NCBI RefSeq assembly: GCF_000687475.1
Contig: NC_057316.1
Coordinates: forward strand, 744,001-808,000
DNA: 64,000 bases
Direction: 5' to 3'
Origin: Ustilaginoidea virens
Lineage: Eukaryota; Ascomycota; Sordariomycetes; Hypocreales; Clavicipitaceae
Part shown: positions 21,787 through 32,800 of the stretch, one piece after another
Position numbering within the stretch: the stretch's first letter is position 1
How the letters are laid out: the number at the start of each line of letters is the position of its first letter
Made by a program: the position numbers and the translations under genes
Notes under the pieces: generated by a model
Told to the model about the DNA's origin: nothing
Seen by the model: only the letters and a program-made list of their open reading frames with translations
Database searches by the model: none

Positions 21787-22155
21787 AGCGACATGCCGGC
21801 TTGATATCTGATGACTGGATTTTTCTTGCCTCGTTCTGTTTGCGAGCTAGCGTGCCTATCTTTGTGCTTGGGCTTTGCGAAGAAGCGGATCAGGCGTTTG
21901 TTATTCTTTCTTTGTTCAGAAACAGCTACCTATAGGCTCCTTTGTACGGTGGTTTTTCCATGCGATGCAGGGCAGCACATGGGCTGTTTGCGATGCATGA
22001 CTGACGTGAGTGAGTGGTGGGTGAGCGAGCTGAGCGAGCTCTGGAGCGAAATGATTAGCATAGTACTTGACGCCTAGAAGTACTCTACACAGGCCGTCGC
22101 CTTGTCACCGCCAGGTTCGCGTTCTGGTGCTGTTCAAATTCGTGCTGCACTTCCT
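21787..22155. other. Convergent spacer, YND1 / OPI10
   Basis: A 369-base convergent 3' region. It holds a small direct repeat (gagcgagctgagcgagctctgg, about 22022-22043) and no gene. Confidence 0.5.
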
Positions 22156-22767
22156 TCAATCTGCCTGTCTCTCGAGAAAACTCGGGTCAGCGCGGATCCG
22201 AGATTCGAATTTGCGCCACCATTCCTCAAAAGCTTTGAGAGGAACAACTTCTACACCTCCAGGTCCGGCAGAGCCGCTGAAACTCGAAAGGAAATTGAAC
22301 GCATTACGAATTATCCGCTGGGCTAGCGCAATCGTGGATGGCTGCGAAGAGCCGGACAGCGACGCCGCGGGGCTCTTGCCCGCAGACAGCTGCTGCAGGC
22401 GTGGAGAGATGGAATCCGCAGACTCAACCGACACCCCAACGACAAGCTCGCTTGCGATTCCGTCGTCTGCGTCCGAGCCGATTTTGAACAAGGCACTCTC
22501 CTTGCCGGGTCCAATGGCGCCGAGAAACCTGAAATCCGGGCTGGCACCCGACTGGGCAGCGCTCTCCACGTCCCCGACTCTGGCTACATAGATGGCCGCA
22601 GCGGCGCCATCCGGAAGTGCGGTGTTGGGTAGCAAGAACACCATGACGTGCGAGGAGGGCTTGGCAGTCGGTAGCCTGTAGAGAAATGACCCGGGGGATG
22701 GGGTCGACGTCGGATCCGTGATGAGCGGCTGGCCGGCCGGCACTATCCCGAAGAGAGGCCCGGACAT
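22156..22767 (-). CDS. OPI10: OPI10/Hikeshi-family protein
   Basis: Hikeshi-family protein; the human member carries Hsp70 into the nucleus during heat stress and yeast Opi10 affects inositol-related regulation. The predicted protein is 203 residues, the usual size. The family N-terminus is clear: LFGIVPAGQPLITDPT, then FLYRLPTAKPSSHVMVFLLP, then FRFLGAIGPGKESALFKIG. The C-terminus ends with a helical WWRKFESRIRADPSFL segment as in homologues. The chosen start is the ATG at 22767 (MSGPLFG), matching the normal family start. The frame extends to an ATG at 22866, which would add 33 residues of low-complexity Pro/Gln sequence and is less likely. Single exon; it lies next to the compositional boundary with the transposon block and is undamaged. 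Confidence 0.9.
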   Translation of the reverse strand: MSGPLFGIVPAGQPLITDPTSTPSPGSFLYRLPTAKPSSHVMVFLLPNTALPDGAAAAIYVARVGDVESAAQSGASPDFRFLGAIGPGKESALFKIGSDADDGIASELVVGVSVESADSISPRLQQLSAGKSPAASLSGSSQPSTIALAQRIIRNAFNFLSSFSGSAGPGGVEVVPLKAFEEWWRKFESRIRADPSFLERQAD

Positions 22768-23332
22768 GGCGGAAAGCTGCCGAGGTGAGTGTTGTGTTTG
22801 CGCTTCAGGCTTGCCGGGTTGGGGTGGGCTTCCGAGGCACGCGGGCTTTGGATTCTCTGCCGTCACGAGCGCGGCATAGGCGGTTAGGTCAGAAAGTGTT
22901 TTTGGTTTCAGGCTGCCGACATGTTCCGATTTCGGTAGATCGAGCTTCGTCCCCAGTCTGATGGAATACTTACTGGGCTGGACATAAGCTTCTTCCCCCC
23001 TCGGATGACTACTCCTCTGGATTTCGACTCGACTTCCACGCGACCTACAGACGACCTACAGCAGACGCCGCTTTATTACGCCAGCAGCATATGCGATGGA
23101 GAGAGAGATGCATCGCACGACATCAGGTTGCTAGACGCTAACTAATAAGAGGCAAAAAGACCTACACTCGCTCCACCTTAGCGGAGCTTTTGCCTGCGAA
23201 TCGATAATTGGCTAAGCCAAGCAAGCAGGCTTTTCACATAATAAAAGACTCTGATTTTTTTTTATAACAAGATATAATGGTTTATTATTATAAAATAAAA
23301 CATTATTTAGTAATTAGCTTTAGAAAACTTAT
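22768..23332. other. OPI10 upstream region and euchromatin/TE boundary
   Basis: The first 450 bases have ordinary composition and include the OPI10 promoter. From about 23240 the DNA becomes strongly AT-rich (TATA/TTTA steps), and the LTR-like sequence of the first Gypsy copy begins at 23333. The change is abrupt. Confidence 0.6.
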
Positions 23333-23624
23333 TGTTACGGACTCGGGCTATGCCCGTATTATGGATTGACTAAGGCTCGGGCTGCGCCCGTGCCTAGTCC
23401 GGGACAGATGACATAAGGTAGATGCGCGGGCCTATAGGGCAACATTAGGGCTTTAGCCCGCGCTACATACGGATGTATATAAACTACGGAAGGGACCTAA
23501 TTCAGGCTCTTCTCCCTTCCTCCTTAGTTTTATCAATACATCCAATTAATACCTATTTGCAGCCGCCCTAGGGCTAGTCTATTATAATTAATAAAACTCT
23601 CTCAACCCTTATTATTATATTACA
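23333..23624 (+). repeat. Gypsy-type LTR (5' LTR of copy 1)
   Basis: Begins TGTTACGG and shares with the copies at 25941 and 27875 two GC-rich half-palindromes, a CT-rich cttcctcctt stretch and gcctatttgcagccgcccta-like sequence. The 3' limit is uncertain: the third copy ends earlier (after CTTCACA), so the last 40-50 bases may belong to the leader. Confidence 0.6.
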
Positions 23625-24055
23625 TATAACTGCCGACAATAGATAGAGGCCCCTTATAGAACGCTATAGGCCTAGATAATACCCGGCGCGCCTCCGCTTA
23701 TTAATAAGCCGCCTAATAGGAGTTAATTACTAACGCTATAGAAGTTCTTAATGCGAGGTTCTAAAAATAGCTATCCTAAAGCTAAAAGAGCGAGCATTAG
23801 ATATACGCTTAGGCTAAGCAGACTGAATATTAAATGCAGGCTCTCATTAAATAGCTATAATAATAACTATTATTAGCCCCTATATTAACCCCTAACCGGT
23901 TTTAGACCGACTCTATTTTAATCCTAGAGGAAACCTAAATAAAGCGTAAGCTAATACTAGTTAGGGAACCCTTTAATAGTAAGAAAGCTATATTCACTAT
24001 ATAGAAGACCTTTATAGAGTATAAGCTAGAGATCGACTAAAACTTTATTGGTAAT

Positions 24056-24775
24056 TATTGCAATTCTTAAGGTCACTATAAAAGTAGAGCCTTACTAGCT
24101 AGCTAGATGGCACAAGACTATCTGCGACCTGTGAACTAATCTTAGTATAAATACTAGATTTTTCACCAAGTCCTAAGACTATATAAGTGCTATAAAGGAG
24201 GGCAAGTGTAAAGGCAAGGCAAATATAAGATAACCAGAAACGCAGGGAAGGTGGAAGTTAAGAGGCATATAGTGCATTAACAGACTCGATTATGCTACCC
24301 TTCTACTATCTAGAAAGAAGGGGAAAAGCTATCCTATATATACACGAAGGAGGGGTGGGCCCAGGCATCCAAGGTAGCCAGTAAGAAAGCTCCCCGTAAT
24401 GCTCGCTATGCCACGTATATAATACGTCAGCAGCCCCACTATATCCAGCCTTTCCAACCACCCTAACCACCGCACTAGTAATTAGCCACCACGCTAGTGA
24501 CTAACTACTACGCTAGTGACTACCCACCACACTAGTAGACTAGCCACCACACTAGTAGGCCCACCACGCTAATTTAGCAATGCCACACCTTTTTTAATAA
24601 GGCCTACCTTACTTAATATACAGTAAATAATCCACTGAAAATCCTAAGGTAAAAGGCAAAGGCCTAAGGTTGGTAAGACTACCGTAAGTCTAAGAGGCGG
24701 TATAAGGACTAGAAGGTCAGTAAGCCAGTAGGGCATTAGGCCAGCAGCCTAGTAGGCTACTATAGGATTTTAATA
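24056..24775 (-). repeat. Solo LTR of Copia family A, with TSD GTAAT
   Basis: A 720-base copy of the family A LTR (TATTGCAATTC start and TTTTAATA end on the + strand, so element orientation is minus). The 5-base GTAAT lies on both sides (24051-24055 and 24776-24780). It inserted into the Gypsy copy 1 gag region, and the internal part was lost by LTR-LTR recombination. Confidence 0.88.
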
Positions 24776-25940
24776 GTAATAATAAAACCTAATAGATATT
24801 TATCTATTAGAATCTTTTGGCTATAATTTAATCTTAAATTATAGCATTCTTTAAGAACAGTATAGCCTTCTACTACCGCCCTATAGCCTTCTTTAATTAC
24901 TTATAGCAACTCTTTAAAGACCTATATTAAAAGGAATATATAATTAGTAAACTTAAGTATACCCTCTATTAGGAGCTAAAAGAATCCTTTTCTACTTTCT
25001 TTATATATTTTAAAGAAAAGTTAGTATTAGCAGGGGGGCTTAGGTAGCCTAAGTTAGTTAAGCTAAAAATACTCTAATCCGCCTTTAACCTTTATATATC
25101 GGAAAAGATTATCGGCCTAAAGGTCTCCCGTAAAGACTATAATATAGCTATCGTACGGTACTATAAGATCGCTATCGACTTAGAGATTAGCCTTACCGTA
25201 AAATACTATATAGACTCGTCCTAGAACTATAATGCTAACGACCGGGATCTATAGATAAACGCTTAGGATAAGGATAATAATACGCCTATAATAGGTATTA
25301 ATAAGCTAGGCTTAAAGGGTAAGAAGAAGTTATCTATAAAAAGGATAATATAGGTTTTAATAGATATTCTTAAGGAATACTACTAGAAGTTACTTTATCC
25401 TTAATATAGGGATACCGGCTATAAGATATTAGAATATAAGCTAAGGCCGGCCTATCCTTTATAAGCGATAATTATAGCCTTTATAGACTTTAAGGCTATA
25501 GAAACCTTATAAATCGCTAAGCTTAAAGAGAGCAATAGTAATAATACCTAAGGAAAAGATTAGCCTTTAAGCCGAATCTCATAAAAAGGCTTAAAATATA
25601 TACCTAGCCCTTAGCTAGATTATAATAAAACTACTATCAAAAGAAGATTAATAATATTAAGGAATATATAGAGAAATACCCCTTTTTAATCCCGATATTA
25701 TATAATAATTCTACCTTTATCGATACCCTAATTAATTCTAATTGTAATTACTATAATGCGATAAGCAAAAGAACTATCTAAAGGTTAGGATTTTAGCTTA
25801 TCTGCCTATTATCTTATAAAAAGCTTAAGACCGTAATAAATATAAAGAGCCAATTAGAGGAGTAATAAGCTATTACCCCCTCGATTATTTATATTATCTA
25901 TATCGATATTAATATCGATAGATAGCTATTAGCTATAATA

Positions 25941-26184
25941 TATTACGGGCTCGGGCTACGCCCGCGCTATAATGTGGCTAGGATACGGGCTGCGCCCGCG
26001 TCTAGCCTAAGAAGGGCAATAGACGGAGTCACGGGACTATACTAAGACTCTAATACGTATTATAATCGGGATATAAATAGACTAGATAGAAGGTTCTTAC
26101 TTAGATCCTTTTCCTTCCTCTTTAGTCTATTTAATATATATTATTAATACTTATTTGCAGCCGCCCTAGGGCCAGTCCTTTATA
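25941..26184 (+). repeat. Gypsy-type LTR (5' LTR of copy 2)
   Basis: Aligns by eye along its whole length with the solo LTR at 27875-28118, with many G-to-A and C-to-T differences (TATTACGGGC for TGTTACGGGC, CCTTTATA for CCTTCACA). It contains a TATA-like gggatataaatagact. Confidence 0.65.
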
Positions 26185-26326
26185 TTTAAATAGACTCTCT
26201 CAGCCTTACTATTATAACTCTATATTATAGAACTAATAATACAAGCGTTATACAACATCGAAATAAGTATGCCTAATAAAACGGGGGCAGACGGCATAGG
26301 GCAGTAGCGCCTCCGATATAATATAC

Positions 26327-27059
26327 TATTGCAATTCTCAAGGTCACTATAAAAGCAGAGCCTTACTAGCTAGCTAGATGGCACAAGACTGTCTGCGACC
26401 TGTGAACTAATCTTAGTATAAATACTAGATTTTTCACTAAGTCCTAAGACTATATAAGCGCTATAAAGCAGGGCAAGTGTAAAGGCAAGGCAAATATAAG
26501 ATAACTAGAAACGCAGGGAAGGTGGGAGTTAAGAGGCATATAGTGCATTAATAGACTTAATTGTGCTGCCCTTCAACTATCTAGAAAGAAGGGGGAAAGC
26601 TATCCTATATATACACGAAGGAGAGGTGGGCCCAGGCATTTAGGGTAGCTAGTAAGAAAGCTCCCCGTAATGCTCGCTATGCCACGTATATGATACGTCA
26701 GCAACCCCGCTATATCCGGCCTTTCCAACCACCCCAACCACCGCACTAGTAACCAACCACCACGCTAGTGACTAACCACCACGCTAGTGACTAACCACCA
26801 CACTAGTGGACTAGCCACCACGCTAGTAGGCCGCCACCACGCTAGTAGGCCACCACGCTAATTTAGCAATGCCACACCTTTTTAACAAGGCCTACCTTAC
26901 TTGATATACAGTAATAATCCACTGAAAATCCTTAAGGTAAAAGGCAAAGGCCTAAGGTAAGACTACCATAAGTCAAAGAGGCGGTATAAGGGACAGAAGG
27001 TCAGTAAGCCAGCAGAGCATTAGGCCAGCAGCCTAATAGGCTACTATAGGATTTTAACA
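26327..27059 (-). repeat. Solo LTR of Copia family A, with TSD TATAC
   Basis: A 733-base family A LTR flanked by TATAC on both sides (26322-26326 and 27060-27064). The internal CACCACGCTAGTGACTA array has a slightly different copy number from other LTRs. Confidence 0.88.
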
Positions 27060-27874
27060 TATACACACCTAAATGCAGCAACTTTCCGAGGGAATACAAT
27101 AGATTTAATCGCAAATAAATTCTTTATAAGCTTATCTCGTAGAGTAGGCGAGTAAACCCTAACTAGAATACTAATTAGTCCCAATAATATAATAGGGCGG
27201 ACCTATCCCCCCTATTACTCTCGGCTTATACCCAACCTAAGTGTAAGCCGATCCCAATAGGGGACCCTTTTAACGGTAAAAAGATAATATTTACCGCCTA
27301 GCGAACCTTTATATAATATAAGCTTAAGGTCGATAAAGACTTTATTAGGGACGAAAAGATGCAATAGATATTTATCTTTTAGAACCTATCTTCTATAGTT
27401 TAATTATAAGTCGCAGCCTTTTTTAAGAATAGCGAGGCCTATAATTATAATATAGTAAAGTTCTTTAAATACCTCTAATATCTCTTTAAGGATCTATATC
27501 AATAGGACTATATAATTACTAAATTTAAGTACTCCTTATGCTAAAGCCCTAAAGAACCTTTTACTGTTTTCTTTATCCGATTTAAAGAAAAACTAGTATT
27601 TATAGGAGGAATTAGTTAGCCTAAAGAAGCAAAACTTAAATACCTCTATTCCGCATTAAATACTAAAATAGCCGATAAGATTATCGGACTTAGGGTCTCC
27701 TATAATAACTACTATATAGCAGTCGACTGCTATCGTTAAATCACTATTAACCTTAAGATTAGCCTAATAATTAGGCACTACCTTAGTCCTTTTTACGATC
27801 GATAGAATAATAACCGAAATATAAAGGGTAATATATAAATAATAGGTATTAATTAGCTTACTTTAAAGAGTAAG

Positions 27875-28118
27875 TGTTACGGGCTCGGGCTACGCCCGCG
27901 CCACAATATGGCTAGGACGCGGGCTGCGCCCGCGTCTAGCCTAAGAAGGGCGACAGACGGAGTCACGGGACTATACTAGGACTCCGATACGTGTCACGAT
28001 TGGGATATAAATAGACTAGATAGAAGGTTCCTATTTGGATCCTTCTCCTTCCTCTTTAGTCTATTTAATACATATCATCGACGCCTATTTGCAGCCGTCC
28101 TAGGGTCAGTCCTTCACA
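27875..28118 (+). repeat. Gypsy-type solo LTR with TSD GTAAG
   Basis: A 244-base LTR with TG...CA ends (TGTTACGGGC to CCTTCACA). A perfect GTAAG lies at 27870-27874 and 28119-28123. It is the least mutated of the three Gypsy LTR copies here. It interrupts Gypsy copy 2 gag. Confidence 0.85.
28004..28020 (+). promoter_or_regulatory. Putative TATA box of the Gypsy LTR
   Basis: A gatataaataga sequence followed 30-50 bases on by a CT-rich cttctccttcctcttt tract. The same arrangement occurs in the other two LTR copies. This is the expected U3/R promoter layout but is untested. Confidence 0.4.
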
Positions 28119-28290
28119 GTAAGCAATATATAGCCGAATAGGTCTTACAAAAGGTCTTTAATAAGCAATAAAAGAAAGACCTTTACCTTTATTATAATAC
28201 TTCTACCTACTATATATAGAAATACCGTTTGCAAAGGGCCTACAGACTAGGAATAATTAAAGTAGCTATAGTAGACTCTTAGAGTGCAAA

Positions 28291-29005
28291 AAGATTTCGC
28301 CCGCACCTAGGTAGCGGCACGGAACCGCCTCTAAAATCAATTCTAATATTTCCAATCGTTTTTTCTCGTCTGTTTACCCCCCTTACCTATAGCGTATCGC
28401 GTCTAGAGAGTGGGCGCGGCAGGCGCGGATAAAGTAATAGATATCGACGGAGGGAATAGGGGCGGCATAGCATATAGCCGCTATAACCCTAACACCACGA
28501 TTGCGAATAGCATATAGTATAACCAGTCTGAGACCGAACCTGCCTAAGGGCGGAAGCGACTAGTAGCCGATATTATTATAGATTTCATAAAAGAGCTTTA
28601 GGACTATATTCCCCTAGTAGTACTAGGAAGAGTGCGAGAGGCTATAAACTTTATAGTAGAGATTGCCCGGCAAAAGGCCGACCCAGGCAATATCTATACC
28701 CCTATTGGAACCTTTATATAGACGATCGAGACCGCAGTTAATAAGGCTATATAGAATCTCCTAAAACCTACTGCAGCCCCTGCCACGTGGGTATCTATCG
28801 CCACACGAGGGCTTATAGCCGCTATACTACCCCAATATAGTCTAGCTCCCCTTGCGGTACCCTTCTATATCTACCGCGAAGTCTTTATTAAAGGAAATAC
28901 TATTAGTAAAATCCTCTAGAATTGCACCCTAATCGAAATCGTTAATACAGTCAATAGGGCTACCGCTAAGGGAGTAGCGGTTACGGCCTATAGGCTCTAT
29001 AGTAG
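28291..29005 (+). mobile_element. LINE (Tad/I-like) piece 1: ORF1 5' part
   Basis: First piece of a non-LTR element read in one frame with stops at former Gln/Trp codons; segments such as EAINFIVEIARQKADPGNIY and PAATWVS-like stretches are seen. The family A insertion at 29006, with its AGTAG duplication, interrupts the frame, and the reading resumes at 34396. The 5' boundary is approximate. Confidence 0.5.
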
Positions 29006-29724
29006 TATTGCAATTCTTAAGGTCACTATAAAGCAAAGCCTTACTAGCTAGCTAGATGGCACAAGACTGTCTGCGACCTGTGAACTAATCTTAGTATAAA
29101 TACTAGATTTTTCACCAAGTCCTAAGACTATACAAGTGCTATAAAGCAGGGCAAGTGTAAAGGCAAGGCAAATATAAGATAACCAGAAACGCAGGGAAGG
29201 TGGAAGTTAAGAGGCATATAGTGCATTAACAGACTCGATTGTGCTGCCCTTCTACTATCTAGAAAGAAGGGGAAAAGCTATCCTATATATACACGAAGGA
29301 GGGGTGGGCCCAGGCATCCAAGGTAGCCAGTAAGAAAGCTCCCCATAATGCTTGCTATGCCACATATATAATACGTCAGCAGCCCCACTATATCCAGCCT
29401 TTCCAACCACCCTAACCACCGCACTAGTAATTAGCCACCACGCTAGTGACTAACCACCACGCTAGTGACTACCCACCACACTAGTGGACTAGCCACCACA
29501 CTAGTAGGCCCACCACGCTAATTTAGCAATGCCACACCTTTTTTAATAAGGCCTACCTTACTTGATATACAGTAAATAATCCACTGAAAATCCTAAGGTA
29601 AAAGGCAAAGGCCTAAGGTTGGTAAGACTACCGTAAGTCCAAGAGGCGGTATAATGGTCAGAAGGTTAGTAGGCCAGTAGGGCATTAGGCCAGCAGCCTA
29701 GTAGGCTACTATAGGATTTTAACA
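29006..29724 (-). repeat. A1 3' LTR
   Basis: In element orientation it runs TGTTAAAATCC to TTGCAATA. It contains the 17-18-base CACCACGCTAGTGACTA array at about 29416-29520. Confidence 0.9.
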
Positions 29725-29732
29725 CCCCCTCT
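29725..29732 (-). other. A1 polypurine tract
   Basis: AGAGGGGG in element orientation directly abuts the 3' LTR, the expected primer for plus-strand DNA synthesis. The same sequence is at 39583-39590 in A2. Confidence 0.7.
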
Positions 29733-29838
29733 GATTAGCTACTGTAGTATCAAGCTAATCGTATAAAGGATAGGGAAAGAAAATGCAATAAAGGTCCTAA
29801 GGAAAAACATAGGAAAAACCTTAGTAAGTTAGTATAAG

Positions 29839-32800
29839 TTAGCAGGCCCTAAGACCTAGTAACTCGCGGAACCTAGTAAATTTAGGGCCCGGCAGTGGCT
29901 TTGTAAGACCGTCAGCAGGCATACTATTAGTAGGTAAGTAGGTAATTTTAACCAAGCCCAGCTGTGCTTGCTCCCTAATATACCGGAATTTTAATAGTGT
30001 ATGCTTAGTGCGAGCATGCTGGTTAGGGTCATTAGAATTCGAAATAGAGCCCTGATTATCGCAGTATAACGGTATAGGGCGTAAAATATCGATTTCCAGC
30101 TCCTTACAAAGGTTAGAAAGCCACTGTACCTCACGGATAGTCTCAAGTAATGCATCAGATTCAGCTTCTAAAGTAGATAATACTACTAAAGAGGCTCGCT
30201 TGGAACGCCAGCTAATAGGACCACTATTAATAGTAGTTAAGAAGCCTCCAGTAGATTTAGAGGTTTCTTTATAGCCAGCAAAATCGCTATCAGAATAAGC
30301 GGTTATAATAGGCTGTTGATTGCTTTTAGTAAAGCAAATAGCTAGGTTCTCAGTGCCTTTAAGGTAGCTAAAGCTGCCTTTCGCAGCATTTAAATGCACA
30401 TTAGTTGCCTTAGACATAAACCGAGAAAGGTATTGGGTAGGAAATGCTAGGTCGGGCCTAGTCATCATCATAAGCCACATTATAGTGCCAGTAAGGCTCT
30501 GATAAAGGCTCTGATCAGTAGGGCTAAGGTCTTTTCCACTAGATTCATTTAGAATCCCTAGTTGAAGTGGAATTAGCTGAGGTTTAGTATCCTGTAGACC
30601 GAATTTAGCTAGGACCTCTGCTATAAATTGGGCTTGGTGTAGCCATAATAGACCTTCCTTCCTATTTCGTATAATCTGTACGCTTAGGAAGAAGGAAGCC
30701 GGACCGCGGTCTTCTATAGCATAGACCTTATGGAATTTCCTTTTTAGCTGGTTAATATAAGTTATATTTGGACCAACTAATAGGCAATCGTCAATATAGG
30801 TGACGATAAAAGTGCTGGTTTGCTTATTATAAAAGACGGCAGCATCAGAAGCTAAAGGTAAAAAACCTTCACTAGAAATCAGGTCTTTTAGCCGGTGTTG
30901 CCATTTGCGGGGTGCTTGTTTTAGCCCGTATAGGGCCTTCTTTAGCAAGATAGCTTGCTTAATAGAAGGGTTAAATCCAGCTTCTTTAAGCAAAGTTAGT
31001 AGCCGTTGGCGCTGTATATTAGACCAAAGCTTGTTATCAGTTAGTAAACTTTCCGTAAATTCAAGGAATCCATCAGGAATATCCATATAAATAGTCTCAG
31101 AAAGTTCGCTATTTAGAAAGGCGCCTATAAAGTCTTCTGACTTAGGAAGGTAATCCACGGTGGCATTAGTATTAGTAATATCATCCGGGGTAGCATTAGT
31201 AATGCTAGTAAAATTAGTAGGGTCCGGCATGCTTTCTAGGTCATCCGGTATAGCATTAGTGCTAGTAATGCTAGTAAGGTTAGCAGAGTTAGTAGGGTCA
31301 GGAATGCTTTCTAGGTCATCCAGTAAAATAGCAGGTTCTTTACTGCTAAATACCCCCTCTGAACCTGTATTTTGCCCTTTGTGAAAGTCTCCTTCTAGGC
31401 CACTAGAAATAGGGCCTATACCTTCATTTTGATGGATAAAGGTAATAAAGGTTGTTTTAGTAACAACCTTCTTCTTTAGAAGGTAGACAAGGTAGGTATT
31501 AGCATAGGTCTTTTTAAGTAGCTGAATACCTATATGCCCTAGCCGTACATGCCAAATGCCGGCTAATTGTAATAGCTTCTGATATTCTGTATCAGCAGCT
31601 ATAAGGGCAGGAGTAGGGCTAGTAGCCACTACAGGATTTTCGCTAGTCGTAATAGCGGGATTTTCGCTAGTCGTAATAGCGGGATTTTCGCTAGTCGTAA
31701 TAGCGGGAGAGTTAGTAGTAGGGCTGGTAGCCTCTACAGGGTCTTCGCTAGTTGTGGTAGCGGGCTGGTTAGTAGTAGGGCTAGTAGCCTCTACAGGTTC
31801 CTTACTAGTCGCAGTAGTAGGAACGGGGGTAATAGTAGTATCCTCAGGATTACTATAATCAGCAGGGTTAGTAGGGCTAGGGACCTCTACTGATATACTA
31901 TTAGTAATAGTATAATGGCTGCAAGGTTGATGCAGTAGTGATGTGTCTATTCCTTTCTGTAGAAGGAAAAAGCCGTATTTTTCAAAATTAAAAATGCCGA
32001 TGCATTTACGGCTTGCTGACCAAAGCTGATTTCTAATTAGTACCCCTTTAGCGGCATAGTGCTTTACACCGCTAATAATGTTAATATCCAAGGTAGGAAT
32101 ATATAGTGCATTCTTGAGCTCTATAATACCCCATTTGGTGGGATTAACGCCCTGTAGCACAGTAAATCGTGCTGTGCCCCAACCAGTAGGGGAAATAGGG
32201 CTACCACCAGTAGTAATTACCGGCTTATCATCCTTCTCAAAATAGTGAAAAGTGGTGAAATACTTCTTATCATTTACAATATGATAAGTAGAGCCTATAT
32301 CGTAAAGGAGGGCATCCTTAGGGGTCCTACCGCCTGATTTAGCACTATAGCTTATATCAGTGGATATAGTGGTAGAAGAAGAGGAATAGGATATATTAGT
32401 ATCCTGGGTATTATAATTGCCTATAATAAAGGACTCAATATTTTGCTGTTTGCTGCTATTATTATAGTCCTGTTCCTTCTTCTTTTGCTGCTTCTTTTTC
32501 CTATTATTAGTAGAATTATTCTTGCTATTATTAGTAGAAGCGGCATTAATAGTAGTAGGGCTAGTAGCCTCTACAGGGTCCTTGCTAGTCGTAATAGCAG
32601 AAGGTTGGATAGTAGGGCTAGTAGCCTCTACAGGGTCCTTGCTAGTCGTAATAGCAGAAGGTTGGATAGTAGGGCTAATAGCCTCTACAGGGTCTTTACT
32701 GTTCATATTAGTAGGACCGGAGATAGTAGGGCTAGTAGCCTCTACTAGTTCCTTGCTAATTGTAATAGTAGGAACGTTACTATTTTGCCTACTAACTAAG

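Larger units (their letters stand above)
23333..25940 (+). mobile_element. Truncated Gypsy-type LTR retrotransposon, copy 1 (RIP-degraded)
   Basis: Starts with an LTR-like sequence (TGTTACGGACTCGGGC), then a gag-like region (EPFNSKKAIFTI near 23948), resumed after an inserted solo LTR, a zinc-knuckle-like stretch (GYKILEYK, about 25412-25450) and an aspartic-protease-like LINSNCNYYNAISK (about 25729-25770). Stop codons occur every few codons, mostly at former CAA/CAG/TGG positions. The copy is cut at 25940 by the LTR of the next Gypsy copy, so RT, RNase H and integrase are missing. Superfamily call rests on gag-protease order and on the more complete fragment at 54841-55776. Confidence 0.65.
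25941..28290 (+). mobile_element. Truncated Gypsy-type element, copy 2 (RIP-degraded)
   Basis: An LTR-like start at 25941 (TATTACGGGC, first G changed to A), a leader, then gag-like sequence (GDPFNGKKIIFTA near 27261) and a degenerate zinc-knuckle region near 28170-28240. It is interrupted by a family A solo LTR (26327-27059) and a Gypsy solo LTR (27875-28118). Frames are full of stops. The 3' boundary with the LINE is approximate. Confidence 0.6.
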
